Shown here: in pieces, positions 1-10,174 of the stretch
How positions within the stretch are numbered: position 1 is the first letter of the stretch
Layout of the letters: each line of letters starts with the position of its first letter
The notes under the pieces: generated by a model
What the model saw: the letters and a program-made list of their open reading frames with translations, nothing else
The model's database searches: none
What the model was told of the DNA's origin: nothing
Made by a program: the position numbers and the translations under genes
DNA from: Bacteroidota bacterium
Lineage (GTDB): Bacteria; Bacteroidota; Bacteroidia; Bacteroidales; WCHB1-69
DNA length: 30,620 bases
Direction: 5' to 3'
NCBI GenBank assembly: GCA_023413895.1
Contig: JAEZOU010000067.1
Span: 1 to 30,620 of the forward strand

Positions 1-3000
1 TACAAATTCAGGATAGCCAATATTAACAAACTGCTCGCACTCGTTGTATGCTAGCATTACAGTTGTATCGCGTGGACAACTAAACTCAACATTGCCAGGA
101 GTTAAAATTGATGGGCGAACAGTGATAGCAATAGTTGCCGTTGCTAAGCATCCATTATCATCGGTTACATTTACAGAGTAATTTGTTGTTGTTGGTATAT
201 TGGTTGTGGTAAGTGTTACTATTGGATCGGCAATGTTTGCATTGTTCAAACCGATTGTGGGACTCCATTCGAAAGTTGGTATTCCTACAAAATTTAATGC
301 AGTAGCCTGTAATTGAGTAGTTTCATTGGTACAAATAATTGTTGGATCTGCTGTTGCAATTACAGAGATTTTTGCAGGAACAAGAATGGTAGCATTTTTG
401 TAGTTTGCGTTTCCGCATTCGTCAGTAATAATTGCTAAAATAGAGATCTCTTGCACCTCTTCAGTTTGTATAATTGGTGTTCCAGCAAGAGGATTTTGAG
501 TAATTGTTAACTTGTTGTTTTCCGTACAATTATCAGAAGAAATTGAGCGTACGGCAGCACAAATGTCTGGAATTGTAAATTCACAATTGGTTGCTGTAAG
601 AGTGTAGTTAATAGGAGTACTTTCAATTACAGGTTTTATTGTGTCGTAAACTGTAATTGTATGGAAAAAGTTAGTGCTTTGATTACAGATATCTGCAACG
701 TTATATGTGCGAATTAATTGGTAGCAACCTTCAGTTGGATTCTTAACTTCCATCGAATCAATAATAGTCAATACCAATTGTTCATCAGGAGTGTATGTTT
801 CTCCCGAAATTTGATCTTTTATTTCAATACCTAATGCTGCTTCAATGGCATCAACAGTTGTGTAAATAGTTGTATTATGTGCATCATCAATACTGCAACC
901 CATAATGGTTGTATATGCATTTTCGGCCAATGGTGGGAGTTCATCTTTAATTATCTCTACAACTTTTTCTTCAGGTGTATAGGTAAAGCAACCAGAAGTA
1001 CGATGAGTAACTTTAGCAGAGTAAGTTCCAACTTCTGTAGCGAAATAGGTTTGAGAAATGGCTCCAGGAATGGCTACGCCATCTTTGTACCATTGGTAGG
1101 CATATTTTGTTCCAGGGCCAGATGCTGCAAGGGTAAGTTGTACACTTGATGTTTCGCAGAGAGTGGAGTGTTCTGAAAGTACAGTTATAGAAGCATCAGG
1201 TGGTCCTACGACTAATTTCCAACTCCCCTTAGATTTCTGCCACTCTGTACACCCAGAGGCTTTAGCATAACGAGTAAAGATATAAACACCTTCTGTTCCC
1301 ATTATTTCGGAACTTGGAGTATAAGTTGCTTGGGCTTCGCCATCAATTTGAACGGGTTCCTCGCCATCTTTCTGAACATACCATTTATATTCAATACTTT
1401 CTATTGTTTCATCTAATAGTTTTGCATGAAGAGTGTCAGTTCCTACTACTAATGAGCCAATAGTAAGAGGGTCTTCAAATTTAGTGCATGCTATTTGACC
1501 TGTAGTTGCTATTTTTCCAGAATTTAGATTTGAACGGACACTTACGAGAGCTCGACTACTGCTACAACCGCTGACTGTATCCACAAAACTAACCCAACGA
1601 CTAACCCAAGCATCGGTAACGTGAACAGTTCGCAAGCTATCGTGTGCCCAGCCACCAACAGCATGGTCGTACCAAGAGAATTTTCCATTTACAGGTTCTG
1701 GAATCTGAATTTCATAGTCAGTATCGTAACAAGCGTATTGTGGCTGTGTGACTACTGGTGCAGGAGGTGTTGTACCCTCCGTAACTTCAACCTTTACTGT
1801 ATTGGTCATTTTTGTTGCGCAATTTCCGTTCTTGACTAATGCTCTGTAGAAGTAGGTTCCAATATCTAAAAGACCTAAATCTGCAGAAGAGATAGAGTTT
1901 GTGTTGTTAGGAATTGTGTGCCATGTGCCTGTAGTCGTGTCGGTGGTGTATTCCCAACGTTCAATATGTCCAATGGTACCTTCGATAAGTAATGGCTGTA
2001 TCAAAGAGTGCTCACAAATGGTTTGGTCAGCTGATAAAATGCCTGGAACAGTTGCTTCGGTGATTTGATGTGTGTATGTTAGTTGCGTAATTTCACAATT
2101 ATTAGGATCTGTAATTCCTGTATGTGTATAGGTGATAACCACTTCACCAACAGGCATTGTCTCCTTGATAGTTAAGCGATTACCAATTGTATCAATGTGA
2201 GTAGATAGCTCTTGTGAGAATGAGAAATAGCCACCTGCTGGAGTTGCTGTTATGTTGATGGGCTCACCGTAACAACTTGGTGATGTTTGGTCGGATGAAA
2301 ATTCGATAGGAGATACTACAGTAACGGTAATCGGACCATAAAAGTTTTCATCTTGACAGCCAATTGAATTTTCCTTGAATTGACGAACGTAATAATTATA
2401 AGTTCCTGCTACGTCTGTAGAAGGCGTAATATTTGTGCTTGCAATAGGGTTAGTTCCTACTATATCATCATAAAAACGTGCATACCATGAAGGATCGGAT
2501 AGCGTGACAAGTTCTGAGAGTGGTGTTGCTTCTTCTCCAAGACAATAGGTTATTGATGTTGTGCTGATTGTTGGAGGGTTTTCTGAGAAATTTTCATCAG
2601 AATTGTCATTGATAAGTCTTAATCTGCTACTGCAAGATGTGGGTAGGTATGTGGATGGGATGACTTCTATGGTTTCACCTATTGCATCAATAGGAAAACC
2701 TGTTTCAATTGTGTATTCCGTACCTGTAGAAACATTAAAAAAACGGGATCCTGGAGGATAAAGTTGATAAATTTCTATAAAAGGAATGGGTTCTGTAGCG
2801 CTATATGAGTAGTTACATACATTAATTTCTTGCAAAGTATAATCTTTATCACTACAATTGATTTCATTGTAGCTGTTTTTATCCACAACTACCACAATAT
2901 CATTACGAATTGCGTTATTGTTGCAAGGTCCACCTTGTACAAATCCTGAAATAAACGATTCCTTTTTGAAATAAATATTATTAACGTATGATGTACCTTC

Positions 3001-4968
3001 TAATGTGCCATTTACATAGAGTGCAAGCATACATTCGTCATCAGTTGCTGACAAAATGTAGCAATCTTTAGTGACCTTACAGGTTAGTTTTACTCTAACT
3101 AACGTTTTATCAGGATTACCAGCTTCTAAATAATTGATATTCCAACCTACGGTTCCATTTGCATTACGTTCTGCATCAAAATAAGAGATAGCAGTAACGC
3201 CTTCGTCAGTATATAGCACTTCGGTGTTGTGATATTCAATCGTTTTAGGGAGAGGAATCTCTAATTTAGCATCTAAAATATCTTCTGTATCAATATTTTT
3301 TACATCGACAATAAAATTTATCGTATCGCCAGGCTTTATTGTGTAAACCCCTAATTCATCGTCAAATTCTACATTATCTCCTAAGTTCATTACACTTGAT
3401 ATGGCTTCTGCATCGGGAGAATATGCATCAATCCCCATTACAAAACATATCGGAAGAAAGACATCTCTTACTGTAGTGAAACGGAATTCAGTTTGTGTCT
3501 GATTGTTCGTAATCAATGAGTTGTTTGGATTCTCCATTATAAAAGTAGCAATGTCTAAGCCGCAATATTCATTTACTGGTTCTTTATAATTATCTCCTGT
3601 TGAGATAATGGATTGAAAGAAATTGCTGTCGGTAGGGTGTACTAAATCAAGAGGTTGCCATAGTGGATCTGTATCATGAGATAGGTCGAACCACTCATTA
3701 TTGTCGTTTCTTAAAATTTTTAATTGTTCACCGAAATTTTTTGTGTCTCCTTCGGCTACTATATATCCCAATTTTACATTCACATCACCGACCTGAACTG
3801 TTCTAAATCCAGAAATAGGAATGTGAACTCTATTTGAATCACGAATATCTGCAAATCCATCAAATATTGTTATGTCTTGCCATTGCATAAGGTCATTCTC
3901 ATATACAACGACCATACCCCAACCCCCAAAATATCCTGTGTTTTGGTCATCGCCAATTGCTGTTGCTATATCAGCTATAGTGTAGTTGCCATCTCCATAT
4001 TGACGCACGTAATCTGTAATTTCAGCGTATGCTGCGTATGCGTAATCGTGGTAAGGGTCCGTATCAAAATGAATATCATTTATGTGTGCTGTTATCACAG
4101 TGTAATCTTCTGCATTTTTATGTTTGATTTTGACTTCATTCTTTTTGTAGCTAGAAAAGGGCTTTTTGCTAATCATGGCAGAAGAGCATGATGTGTACTG
4201 ACCTTGAACTAAGCTATTGTTGTTGTAATTAAGTTGTGAACTATATCCATAACCACGGAATAAACCTGTAATCCAAAGGCTATCATTTAATTGAATACAA
4301 TTCTCTTCAGGAAGTGTTGCTGTTCTAGAACGACTAACGTAAAGTGTATCACCTTCATAAATTACATAGTAATATTGTGTGTGTTTATTTAATGAAAAAT
4401 AGATACGGATTGTGTCACCATCAGAACTACTTAGTGGAGTGAATTGATAAAGCCGTGTTAGTTCATTTGTATTATTAAACGGCAGGGTCACACTTAATTT
4501 GTGTCCAGCTATAGTCTCATTACGTTTTACCTCGATACTATTTTCAAAGTGGTTGTGATAAATCATGCCAGGGTCATCAGTTCTTCCCATCCAATACAAA
4601 CCTGCAAAAACAATATTACTGCATTCTGGATTGCAGCCATTTGTTTGCTGAAACTTCAATTCAGCTGTGGATGAGTTGAAAGTTGTAGAAAATGTGTCAA
4701 CATCAACGTAGCGTACATTTTGATTATATTGGGTTTCACTATATACACCATTATTGTTATCAGGAATGCCTAATTTTCTGCAATTGGTATTTCCAATAAT
4801 TGTATAATCTCCCTTGATACGGTATATTTTCCTTTCAGGAGAATAGGTTGAAGTGCGTTGTGTAAAAGGTTCTAATAGTTGGGCGTGTAAGAAAAATGGA
4901 GTTAGCAAAAAGATCAAGATGGCTAGCCATGGTAAAAAAAGTTTTTTGAGTTTAGTAGATGTCTTCAT
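1..4968 (-). CDS. Giant secreted adhesin-like multidomain protein, partial (C-terminus beyond left edge)
   Basis: The frame is open without a stop from the ATG at 4968 down to base 1 (about 1656 codons), so the 3' end lies outside the window. The protein starts with a signal peptide (basic start, hydrophobic core, HAQ cleavage-like end near residue 29). The next ~350 residues resemble the N-terminal module of secreted adhesins with a 'GLYW.G' strand (around 4575-4600) and a 'GWgmvVvYE' strand (around 3900-3935). A DUF11-like repeat follows at roughly 3070-3350. Ig/PKD-like modules with paired cysteines come next, and a HYR-like module runs into the edge. It is probably exported by the Sec and type IX systems and surface-attached or released, but the sorting domain that would prove this is not in view. 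The ligand is unknown. A possible promoter lies at 5137-5144. Confidence 0.85.
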   Translation of the reverse strand, partial: MKTSTKLKKLFLPWLAILIFLLTPFFLHAQLLEPFTQRTSTYSPERKIYRIKGDYTIIGNTNCRKLGIPDNNNGVYSETQYNQNVRYVDVDTFSTTFNSSTAELKFQQTNGCNPECSNIVFAGLYWMGRTDDPGMIYHNHFENSIEVKRNETIAGHKLSVTLPFNNTNELTRLYQFTPLSSSDGDTIRIYFSLNKHTQYYYVIYEGDTLYVSRSRTATLPEENCIQLNDSLWITGLFRGYGYSSQLNYNNNSLVQGQYTSCSSAMISKKPFSSYKKNEVKIKHKNAEDYTVITAHINDIHFDTDPYHDYAYAAYAEITDYVRQYGDGNYTIADIATAIGDDQNTGYFGGWGMVVVYENDLMQWQDITIFDGFADIRDSNRVHIPISGFRTVQVGDVNVKLGYIVAEGDTKNFGEQLKILRNDNNEWFDLSHDTDPLWQPLDLVHPTDSNFFQSIISTGDNYKEPVNEYCGLDIATFIMENPNNSLITNNQTQTEFRFTTVRDVFLPICFVMGIDAYSPDAEAISSVMNLGDNVEFDDELGVYTIKPGDTINFIVDVKNIDTEDILDAKLEIPLPKTIEYHNTEVLYTDEGVTAISYFDAERNANGTVGWNINYLEAGNPDKTLVRVKLTCKVTKDCYILSATDDECMLALYVNGTLEGTSYVNNIYFKKESFISGFVQGGPCNNNAIRNDIVVVVDKNSYNEINCSDKDYTLQEINVCNYSYSATEPIPFIEIYQLYPPGSRFFNVSTGTEYTIETGFPIDAIGETIEVIPSTYLPTSCSSRLRLINDNSDENFSENPPTISTTSITYCLGEEATPLSELVTLSDPSWYARFYDDIVGTNPIASTNITPSTDVAGTYNYYVRQFKENSIGCQDENFYGPITVTVVSPIEFSSDQTSPSCYGEPINITATPAGGYFSFSQELSTHIDTIGNRLTIKETMPVGEVVITYTHTGITDPNNCEITQLTYTHQITEATVPGILSADQTICEHSLIQPLLIEGTIGHIERWEYTTDTTTGTWHTIPNNTNSISSADLGLLDIGTYFYRALVKNGNCATKMTNTVKVEVTEGTTPPAPVVTQPQYACYDTDYEIQIPEPVNGKFSWYDHAVGGWAHDSLRTVHVTDAWVSRWVSFVDTVSGCSSSRALVSVRSNLNSGKIATTGQIACTKFEDPLTIGSLVVGTDTLHAKLLDETIESIEYKWYVQKDGEEPVQIDGEAQATYTPSSEIMGTEGVYIFTRYAKASGCTEWQKSKGSWKLVVGPPDASITVLSEHSTLCETSSVQLTLAASGPGTKYAYQWYKDGVAIPGAISQTYFATEVGTYSAKVTHRTSGCFTYTPEEKVVEIIKDELPPLAENAYTTIMGCSIDDAHNTTIYTTVDAIEAALGIEIKDQISGETYTPDEQLVLTIIDSMEVKNPTEGCYQLIRTYNVADICNQSTNFFHTITVYDTIKPVIESTPINYTLTATNCEFTIPDICAAVRSISSDNCTENNKLTITQNPLAGTPIIQTEEVQEISILAIITDECGNANYKNATILVPAKISVIATADPTIICTNETTQLQATALNFVGIPTFEWSPTIGLNNANIADPIVTLTTTNIPTTTNYSVNVTDDNGCLATATIAITVRPSILTPGNVEFSCPRDTTVMLAYNECEQFVNIGYPEFV

Positions 4969-5635
4969 TGTTATATTATTTTGTTTTTTACTCTAATTTT
5001 TATGTTTTATGGTGAAAGTTGAAATATTTTGTTAGAAAATGCCTTTTATAACATTGATGATTGTATTTATAATCAATTGTAAATCGAATTTTTAAGTCTA
5101 TATTTATGTAAATTGAGCACACGATAAGTGTATCTACAAATGTAGTTGAATTTATATATGTTTATCCTTAAAAAAACTTAATATATTTTTTTTTAGACTA
5201 GTGAAATTGAAGAAAGTAAAAATATTAATTGCGTTGAATTTAATATGAACTTTTGATATGAATTTTGCTTTTTGCTTTTTGTCTATTGTTATTAACAATA
5301 CATGTTTATAAGATTGTGGAGAATTACATAGATAATTGGGTAAATTAGTTGGTTATATATGTCAACCAATTAAGAGTTTGGAACTTAATATACTAATTCA
5401 TGCTTTTAGTTAACATTTTTGAGGGGAGGAAATCTGGATATTAGTTCTAACGCTTTTGTACTCTAGAGGTTGCTGAAAAGATAATCTGTTGTGTGTTGTT
5501 ATTGGTTTATGAGTCGTTAAGTATTTTTTCCTCCTAATTTGTTTTTTTATGAGATAGCGGCAACTGTATGTTAATATAACAGATATGTTATTGTTGTTAT
5601 GTGTACGTTTGAATTGTGGTATCCTCTATGCGATG
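4969..5635. other. AT-rich intergenic region with no gene
   Basis: Stops are dense in all frames and I see no coding region. It holds a possible minus-strand promoter for the adhesin gene and poly-A/T runs. No tRNA-like or long repeated structure was recognised. Confidence 0.6.
5137..5144 (-). promoter_or_regulatory. Possible -7 element for the giant adhesin gene
   Basis: Read on the minus strand this is TACATTTG, matching the Bacteroidota -7 consensus TAnnTTTG. It lies about 170 bases upstream of the ATG at 4968, which implies a long leader. No convincing -33 TTTG is seen, so the call is weak. Confidence 0.3.
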
Positions 5636-5637
5636 AC

Positions 5638-5671
5638 AAAAAAGAGTGTTCCTATGAAGAAACACTCTTTT
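5638..5671 (-). terminator. Rho-independent terminator for the type-B sorted PKD protein
   Basis: An 11-bp perfect inverted repeat (5640-5650 and 5661-5671, arm AAAAGAGTGTT) has a 10-base loop. Read on the minus strand the second arm continues into a run of T before a G. It sits 24 bases after the stop of the gene ending at 5696. The near-symmetric A/T flanks could also allow weak termination on the plus strand. Confidence 0.8.
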
Positions 5672-5695
5672 AAAAGTTATATGGGACTTTAGGGT

Positions 5696-7807
5696 TTACA
5701 AAGTTGTAATATGTCCTTTTTGCATTGTTTCAATACCGTTGTAATCGGTTACAATTAGGATATATTGGTATATTGCATTAGGATATATTTTTCCATTTAC
5801 TTGGCCGCACCATTGGAACCCTTTTTCAGTAGTGTAGAACACTTGGTGCCCACTTCTATCGAACAAGTAGAACTCGATTTTCTCGATAAGTGCGCCTTGG
5901 GTAAGGGTAAGGCAATCGTTTAAGCCGTTAGCATCGGAGGGTGAGATGGCGTTAGGAAGTACGATGTATGGTTTACAAGCAGGAATTGTGAGGAATGATT
6001 CTGCTGTACAGCCGCTAACATCAGTAATAGTAAGTTCGTATGTTCCAGGGGTTGAAACCTCAATATCAGGTGTGGTTTCGCCATTGCTCCATAGGTATTG
6101 TACATCGTCTGTATTGACACTACTTTCAATAATTGTATAGAAGTTATCGCAATAATCGATATCAGAGTTAAGGGTTACGAAAGGAGTTTCTACATCGAAG
6201 CGAATACGAGCGATACTATCGCAGCCATTGTCAGATGCATTAGGATATGTAAGTTCGTAGTTTCCTGGTGTGCTCCAAGCGGGATGTTCATCTTCTGGGA
6301 GAATGGCAGGTGCATATATGTATGGAAGGTTTTCTTCGCAAGTTTTTACAGTATCAGCAGAGTAGTGTGTTTCTACTGCTGCGGGATCTAACATAATTTC
6401 TCTTATGATAACAGAATCGCAGATGCTATCATTATCGAAAAGTGTGTGCTTAACGATATAAGGACCAGGACCAGGATACACGTGTATAGGATTAAGTTCG
6501 TGTGATACAGGGCTTCCATCACCAAAGTCCCACTCTACAAATTGCACATCTTGATTATCGTTTCCACCATTGTTTATTTTACTTACTGTGCTACTATCAA
6601 TAAATTGTACTTTATAGCTACAATCTTCAATAATTTGTTCGTAAGTGAATTGTGGGTCTAACTCGTAATAGTTGACTGCTGCATTGAATATGAAAGGTGC
6701 ACCTGTATAAGCATTCATTTCGCAGCGGAAGTCTGTTTCGCTTGTGTTTCTAGTACGAGATAATGAACGCATATCGTCGTAGTCGCTTATATAAACATCA
6801 TTGATGTACCATCTGTAGGTTTTGAAACCCCAAGGTACGGAGACATCGACATTATCATCACCGCAAGCTTGAATATCTAATTCTCCTTTAACACCACGAC
6901 CTGTAAAGTAAGCATAAGCGTAGTGGTACTCTGGAGAGCAGTCGGCAACCATTACGCGCAAGCGGATGATTGTTTGTGGGTCGTCATAATTTCGTAAGTC
7001 AAAAGCAATTGGCATCCAGTCGCTCCATACAATAGCGGTAGAAGTTTGTGTACAGCAATTCTGTCTGTTATTTCCGCTCGCGTCCATTAACTCGTGAGCG
7101 CAAGTGTTTACAGCGCCAGTAATAATACCGCTGGTATTGGTTTTTGGTGGATTTACCATAAATGTACTATGCATTGGGTTCGCAGTTACATAACCCCCAC
7201 CAATATCGGTAACTTCGATTTTAAAGTATGGATTCTGATTGGCTTCGTGGCTTGGTGCTTGAGAAACGAAGGCAAAATAAACAATGAGAACGTTCTCCTC
7301 AGGCGTAGGTTTAAAGTAATAGTCAGCAACAGCACTATAGATATTTCCTGCACCTCCTGTTTGGTCGGAAAATTCATCGCCCAACTTCATTACAAACAAA
7401 TCGCCATCAATAGAGTCAACCCAATCTTGGATTTGTGGGAAAGTGTTTAAGTAAAGAGGTGGATTAAAAGGAGTCCATCCATTGGTACTATTACCTATTG
7501 ATTTGCAAGCGCGTGTATCATTAAATCCGGATGAGATGATACTATGTGAGTAGGAAGTAGGATTTCCTGTAATGACTTGTTGTCCTGGAGGGATATGGTG
7601 GGCGCCACAATTGTTTACCACGTGCGTTCCTGAAGAACCCCCACGCGTAAGTTGGCAATATCCAGAATCTCGTAGATCAGTAAAACTGGAGGGTACAATG
7701 ACAGGAATACCGTTGTAAGGAGTTATACCCGCAGGAACTTGAGCAAAAAGATTGAAAAATAGAATGCTCGTAAGGCATACCAAAGCAAAAAGAAGCGTCT
7801 TTTTCAT
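5696..7807 (-). CDS. Secreted PKD-domain protein with T9SS type-B (gliding-motility type) C-terminal sorting domain
   Basis: A 703-residue protein with a clear signal peptide (KK, then a hydrophobic stretch, FAQ near residue 22). A large cysteine-containing N-terminal region of unknown fold follows. A PKD domain at roughly residues 425-475 carries the hallmark 'WDFGDGS'. Residues 612-703 match the CHU_C / TIGR04131 type-B sorting domain: 'LPNAISPSDANGLND' at its start, 'IEFYLFDRSGHQVF' in the middle, and a strand ending in 'GHITTL'. Family knowledge indicates export by the type IX secretion system and surface anchoring or release. It lies next to, and on the same strand as, the giant adhesin, but a terminator separates them. 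The substrate or ligand is unknown. Confidence 0.92.
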   Translation of the reverse strand: MKKTLLFALVCLTSILFFNLFAQVPAGITPYNGIPVIVPSSFTDLRDSGYCQLTRGGSSGTHVVNNCGAHHIPPGQQVITGNPTSYSHSIISSGFNDTRACKSIGNSTNGWTPFNPPLYLNTFPQIQDWVDSIDGDLFVMKLGDEFSDQTGGAGNIYSAVADYYFKPTPEENVLIVYFAFVSQAPSHEANQNPYFKIEVTDIGGGYVTANPMHSTFMVNPPKTNTSGIITGAVNTCAHELMDASGNNRQNCCTQTSTAIVWSDWMPIAFDLRNYDDPQTIIRLRVMVADCSPEYHYAYAYFTGRGVKGELDIQACGDDNVDVSVPWGFKTYRWYINDVYISDYDDMRSLSRTRNTSETDFRCEMNAYTGAPFIFNAAVNYYELDPQFTYEQIIEDCSYKVQFIDSSTVSKINNGGNDNQDVQFVEWDFGDGSPVSHELNPIHVYPGPGPYIVKHTLFDNDSICDSVIIREIMLDPAAVETHYSADTVKTCEENLPYIYAPAILPEDEHPAWSTPGNYELTYPNASDNGCDSIARIRFDVETPFVTLNSDIDYCDNFYTIIESSVNTDDVQYLWSNGETTPDIEVSTPGTYELTITDVSGCTAESFLTIPACKPYIVLPNAISPSDANGLNDCLTLTQGALIEKIEFYLFDRSGHQVFYTTEKGFQWCGQVNGKIYPNAIYQYILIVTDYNGIETMQKGHITTL

Positions 7808-7868
7808 AAGCAGTTTATATTCGTTACGTTTGCAAAGACAACATTTTATTACAAATGTTGCATCTGTA

Positions 7869-7897
7869 TTGCATTTTTATTTCAAAATGCAAAAATA
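7869..7897 (-). promoter_or_regulatory. Possible promoter with overlapping hairpin upstream of the PKD protein gene
   Basis: Positions 7890-7897 read TATTTTTG on the minus strand, a match to TAnnTTTG about 83 bases before the ATG at 7807. It overlaps a 9-bp perfect inverted repeat, TTGCATTTT (7869-7877) with AAAATGCAA (7884-7892), six-base loop. The hairpin could be a regulatory site or chance in AT-rich DNA. Confidence 0.3.
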
Positions 7898-8254
7898 GGT
7901 AAAATTTAGCATTATTTGTCTCTGTTTTGTACAAATGATGAACTTTTTGAAAAAAATAAATTAGAAGAGGAAAAATAGCACAATTAGATGTTGTTTTTGT
8001 ATTGGCGAAGAAACTGTTGTTGAGAGATTGCGTGAGGGATGGAAGCGGTTATGAGCGCCGGTTTGTGGACTTAGAATTAAGAACTTATAGTTTGGAATTT
8101 GGGTTTTGAGGAAATTTTGAGGTGAGAGCACGAGGCGCGAAATTTGAGCGGACAGCCCGACGGCGAGCGGGGAGGGAAGTGGGCGGAAGGAGCCGGCACG
8201 CCCAAATAAACCCATAAAAAAGAATCTTTTAAAATTTAGATTCTAAAAAAAGAA

Positions 8255-8262
8255 TATATTTG
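8255..8262 (+). promoter_or_regulatory. -7 promoter element for ygiQ
   Basis: TATATTTG followed by CAG is a full match to TAnnTTTG, placed 53 bases before the ATG at 8315. That is a usual distance for this phylum. The -33 element is not obvious. Confidence 0.55.
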
Positions 8263-8314
8263 CAGATGTGATATAAAGAAATAAATTTATTGACTTACAG
8301 TAAAATAACAAATA

Positions 8315-10150
8315 ATGACGTCCCAAAGCGAAGATTTAAATAGGAAAGAGAATTATTTTTTGCCCATTACGCGGAAAGAGATAGAGTATTTGGGTTGGGA
8401 TTACGTAGATGTAATTCTGATTTCGGGTGATGCGTATGTGGATCATCCTTCGTTTGCGGCGGCGGTGATAGGACGAGTTTTGGAGCAGCAGGGTTTGCGA
8501 GTAGCTATTTTGCCGCAGCCCAATTGGCGTGATGACCTTCGAGACTTCAAGAAATTGGGAGCTCCGCGTCTGTTTTTTGGTATAACTGCTGGAAATATGG
8601 ATTCGATGGTGAATCACTATACGGCGTACAAGCGTTTGCGTAGTGATGATGCTTATACTGCAGGTAATGTGGCTGGATTTCGGCCCGATTATGCATCAGT
8701 GGTTTACACGAAGATTGTAAAGCAACTTTTTCCAAATATTCCTGTGATTTTGGGCGGCGTAGAAGCGTCGATGCGACGAATTTCGCATTACGATTATTGG
8801 AGCGATACGTTAAAGCCATCGGTTTTGGTAGATGCTGGTGCCGACTATTTAGTGTATGGAATGGGAGAACGTCCAATAGTGGCCATCGCTGAGGCTTTTC
8901 AGAATAAGAATTGGAATGAAGAGATTAGAAAAATACCTCAAGTAGCTTATTTTACGAAAGATAAATCAGATTTGAATCCTGATGATTTATTGCTAAATTC
9001 GTACGAGGCGGAGATGCAGGATAAACGTAAATATGCGGAGAGTTTTGTTCGTTTTGAGCGAGAGAGTAATCAAGTGCAGCAGCGGAGAATTGTGCAACCT
9101 ACAAATCGGGGTTGGGTGGTGGTTAATCCTCCATTTCCGCCTGCAACAACCGAGGAGATGGACAAGTTTGCGATGTTTGACAAGATGATGAATGCGCCAC
9201 ATCCGAAGTATAAAAAACGTGGGGATATTCCTGCTTTTGAAATGATTAAAAATTCGATTAATATTCACCGGGGATGTTTTGGCGGATGTAGTTTTTGTGC
9301 TATTGCAGCCCATCAGGGTAAGCAGATAGCGTCGCGTTCTGAAGCTTCAATTTTGGCGGAGGTGCGCGATTTGGCGCAGCGAGAATATTTCAAAGGGCAT
9401 ATTTCAGATTTAGGAGGACCTTCAGCCAATATGTACCAAATGAGAGGTCGTGATTTGTCGCTTTGTGCAAAGTGTCAGCGTGATTCATGTATCTTTCCCA
9501 AAAAGTGTAAGAATTTGAGTGCTAACCATTTCCCGCTAATTAATCTTTATAAGAAGGCGGCTTCGGTACCAGGCGTTCGTCATATTACTATTGGCAGTGG
9601 AATCCGATATGATATGTTGTTGACGGAGGATAGTGCGGAGGATTTGGCAAATGGTTATACGGAATATTTAAATCAGGTGGTGGCAAATCACGTATCAGGG
9701 CGGTTGAAAGTGGCGCCAGAACATACCGATGCTTCCGTACTGAAGCGAATGCGCAAGCCTGATTTTCGAAATTTTGAACTTTTCTTGAAGCGTTTTCAGA
9801 AAGCAAATCGACAAGCAGGAAAAAATCAACAATTGATACCCTATTTAATCTCCTCATTCCCAGGATGTACGTTGGAAAATATGGCGCAGTTGGCTGTGAA
9901 GTGTAAGGCGAATAACCTGATCACTGATCAAGTACAAGATTTTACACCTACACCGATGACATACGCAACTGCACTCTACTATTTGGGTTTTGACCCCTAT
10001 ACTGGCGAAAAGATTCTTGTGGCACGAAAAGTAGATGATAAACGTAATCAACATCTTTTCTTTTTCTATAAGAAACCGGAAAATAGAGAACGTGTGTCGG
10101 CATTGTTAACAAAAATAGATCGTCAAGATTTAAAGAGAAAACTATTTTAA
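8315..10150 (+). CDS. ygiQ: YgiQ family radical SAM protein
   Basis: A 611-residue protein of the usual length for the family. The N-terminal ~300 residues match the YgiQ N-terminal domain (start 'LPITRKEIEYLGWDYVDVIL', later 'GGVEASMRRISHYDYW'). The radical SAM cluster motif CxxxCxxC is intact at Cys321, Cys325 and Cys328 within 'HRGCFGGCSFCAI', which binds the 4Fe-4S cluster that cleaves S-adenosylmethionine. A second cysteine group (CAKCQRDSC) lies near residue 385. The C-terminal part matches the DUF3362-type tail. The cytoplasmic reaction is not established for the family as far as I know. A promoter lies 53 bases upstream, and the lipoprotein gene 24 bases downstream is probably cotranscribed. 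Confidence 0.95.
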   Translation: MTSQSEDLNRKENYFLPITRKEIEYLGWDYVDVILISGDAYVDHPSFAAAVIGRVLEQQGLRVAILPQPNWRDDLRDFKKLGAPRLFFGITAGNMDSMVNHYTAYKRLRSDDAYTAGNVAGFRPDYASVVYTKIVKQLFPNIPVILGGVEASMRRISHYDYWSDTLKPSVLVDAGADYLVYGMGERPIVAIAEAFQNKNWNEEIRKIPQVAYFTKDKSDLNPDDLLLNSYEAEMQDKRKYAESFVRFERESNQVQQRRIVQPTNRGWVVVNPPFPPATTEEMDKFAMFDKMMNAPHPKYKKRGDIPAFEMIKNSINIHRGCFGGCSFCAIAAHQGKQIASRSEASILAEVRDLAQREYFKGHISDLGGPSANMYQMRGRDLSLCAKCQRDSCIFPKKCKNLSANHFPLINLYKKAASVPGVRHITIGSGIRYDMLLTEDSAEDLANGYTEYLNQVVANHVSGRLKVAPEHTDASVLKRMRKPDFRNFELFLKRFQKANRQAGKNQQLIPYLISSFPGCTLENMAQLAVKCKANNLITDQVQDFTPTPMTYATALYYLGFDPYTGEKILVARKVDDKRNQHLFFFYKKPENRERVSALLTKIDRQDLKRKLF

Positions 10151-10174
10151 AATGTTGTTTAGTTATATTTAGAG

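Larger units (their letters stand above)
7808..8314. other. Intergenic region with a GC-rich, G-skewed insert-like block
   Basis: The flanks are AT-rich like other spacers here, but about 8038-8215 is clearly richer in G and C and strongly purine-skewed on the plus strand (for example AGCGGGGAGGGAAGTGGGCG). It contains short near-repeats of the GAATTAAGAA / GGAATTTGGG kind. A minus-strand open frame (7961-8215, 84 codons) covers it, but its low-complexity composition and lack of recognisable domains argue against a gene. It resembles dispersed intergenic repeats more than coding DNA. Confidence 0.45.

Noticed and set aside
877..4191. Plus-strand open frames within the giant adhesin gene
   Set aside because: They are opposite-strand shadows of a continuous minus-strand frame with clear domains; their translations are rich in Cys/Phe/Tyr noise.
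7961..8215. 84-codon open frame on the minus strand
   Set aside because: It covers the GC-rich skewed block, has low-complexity composition and no recognisable domain, and lacks a promoter or start context. More likely a repeat read as a frame.
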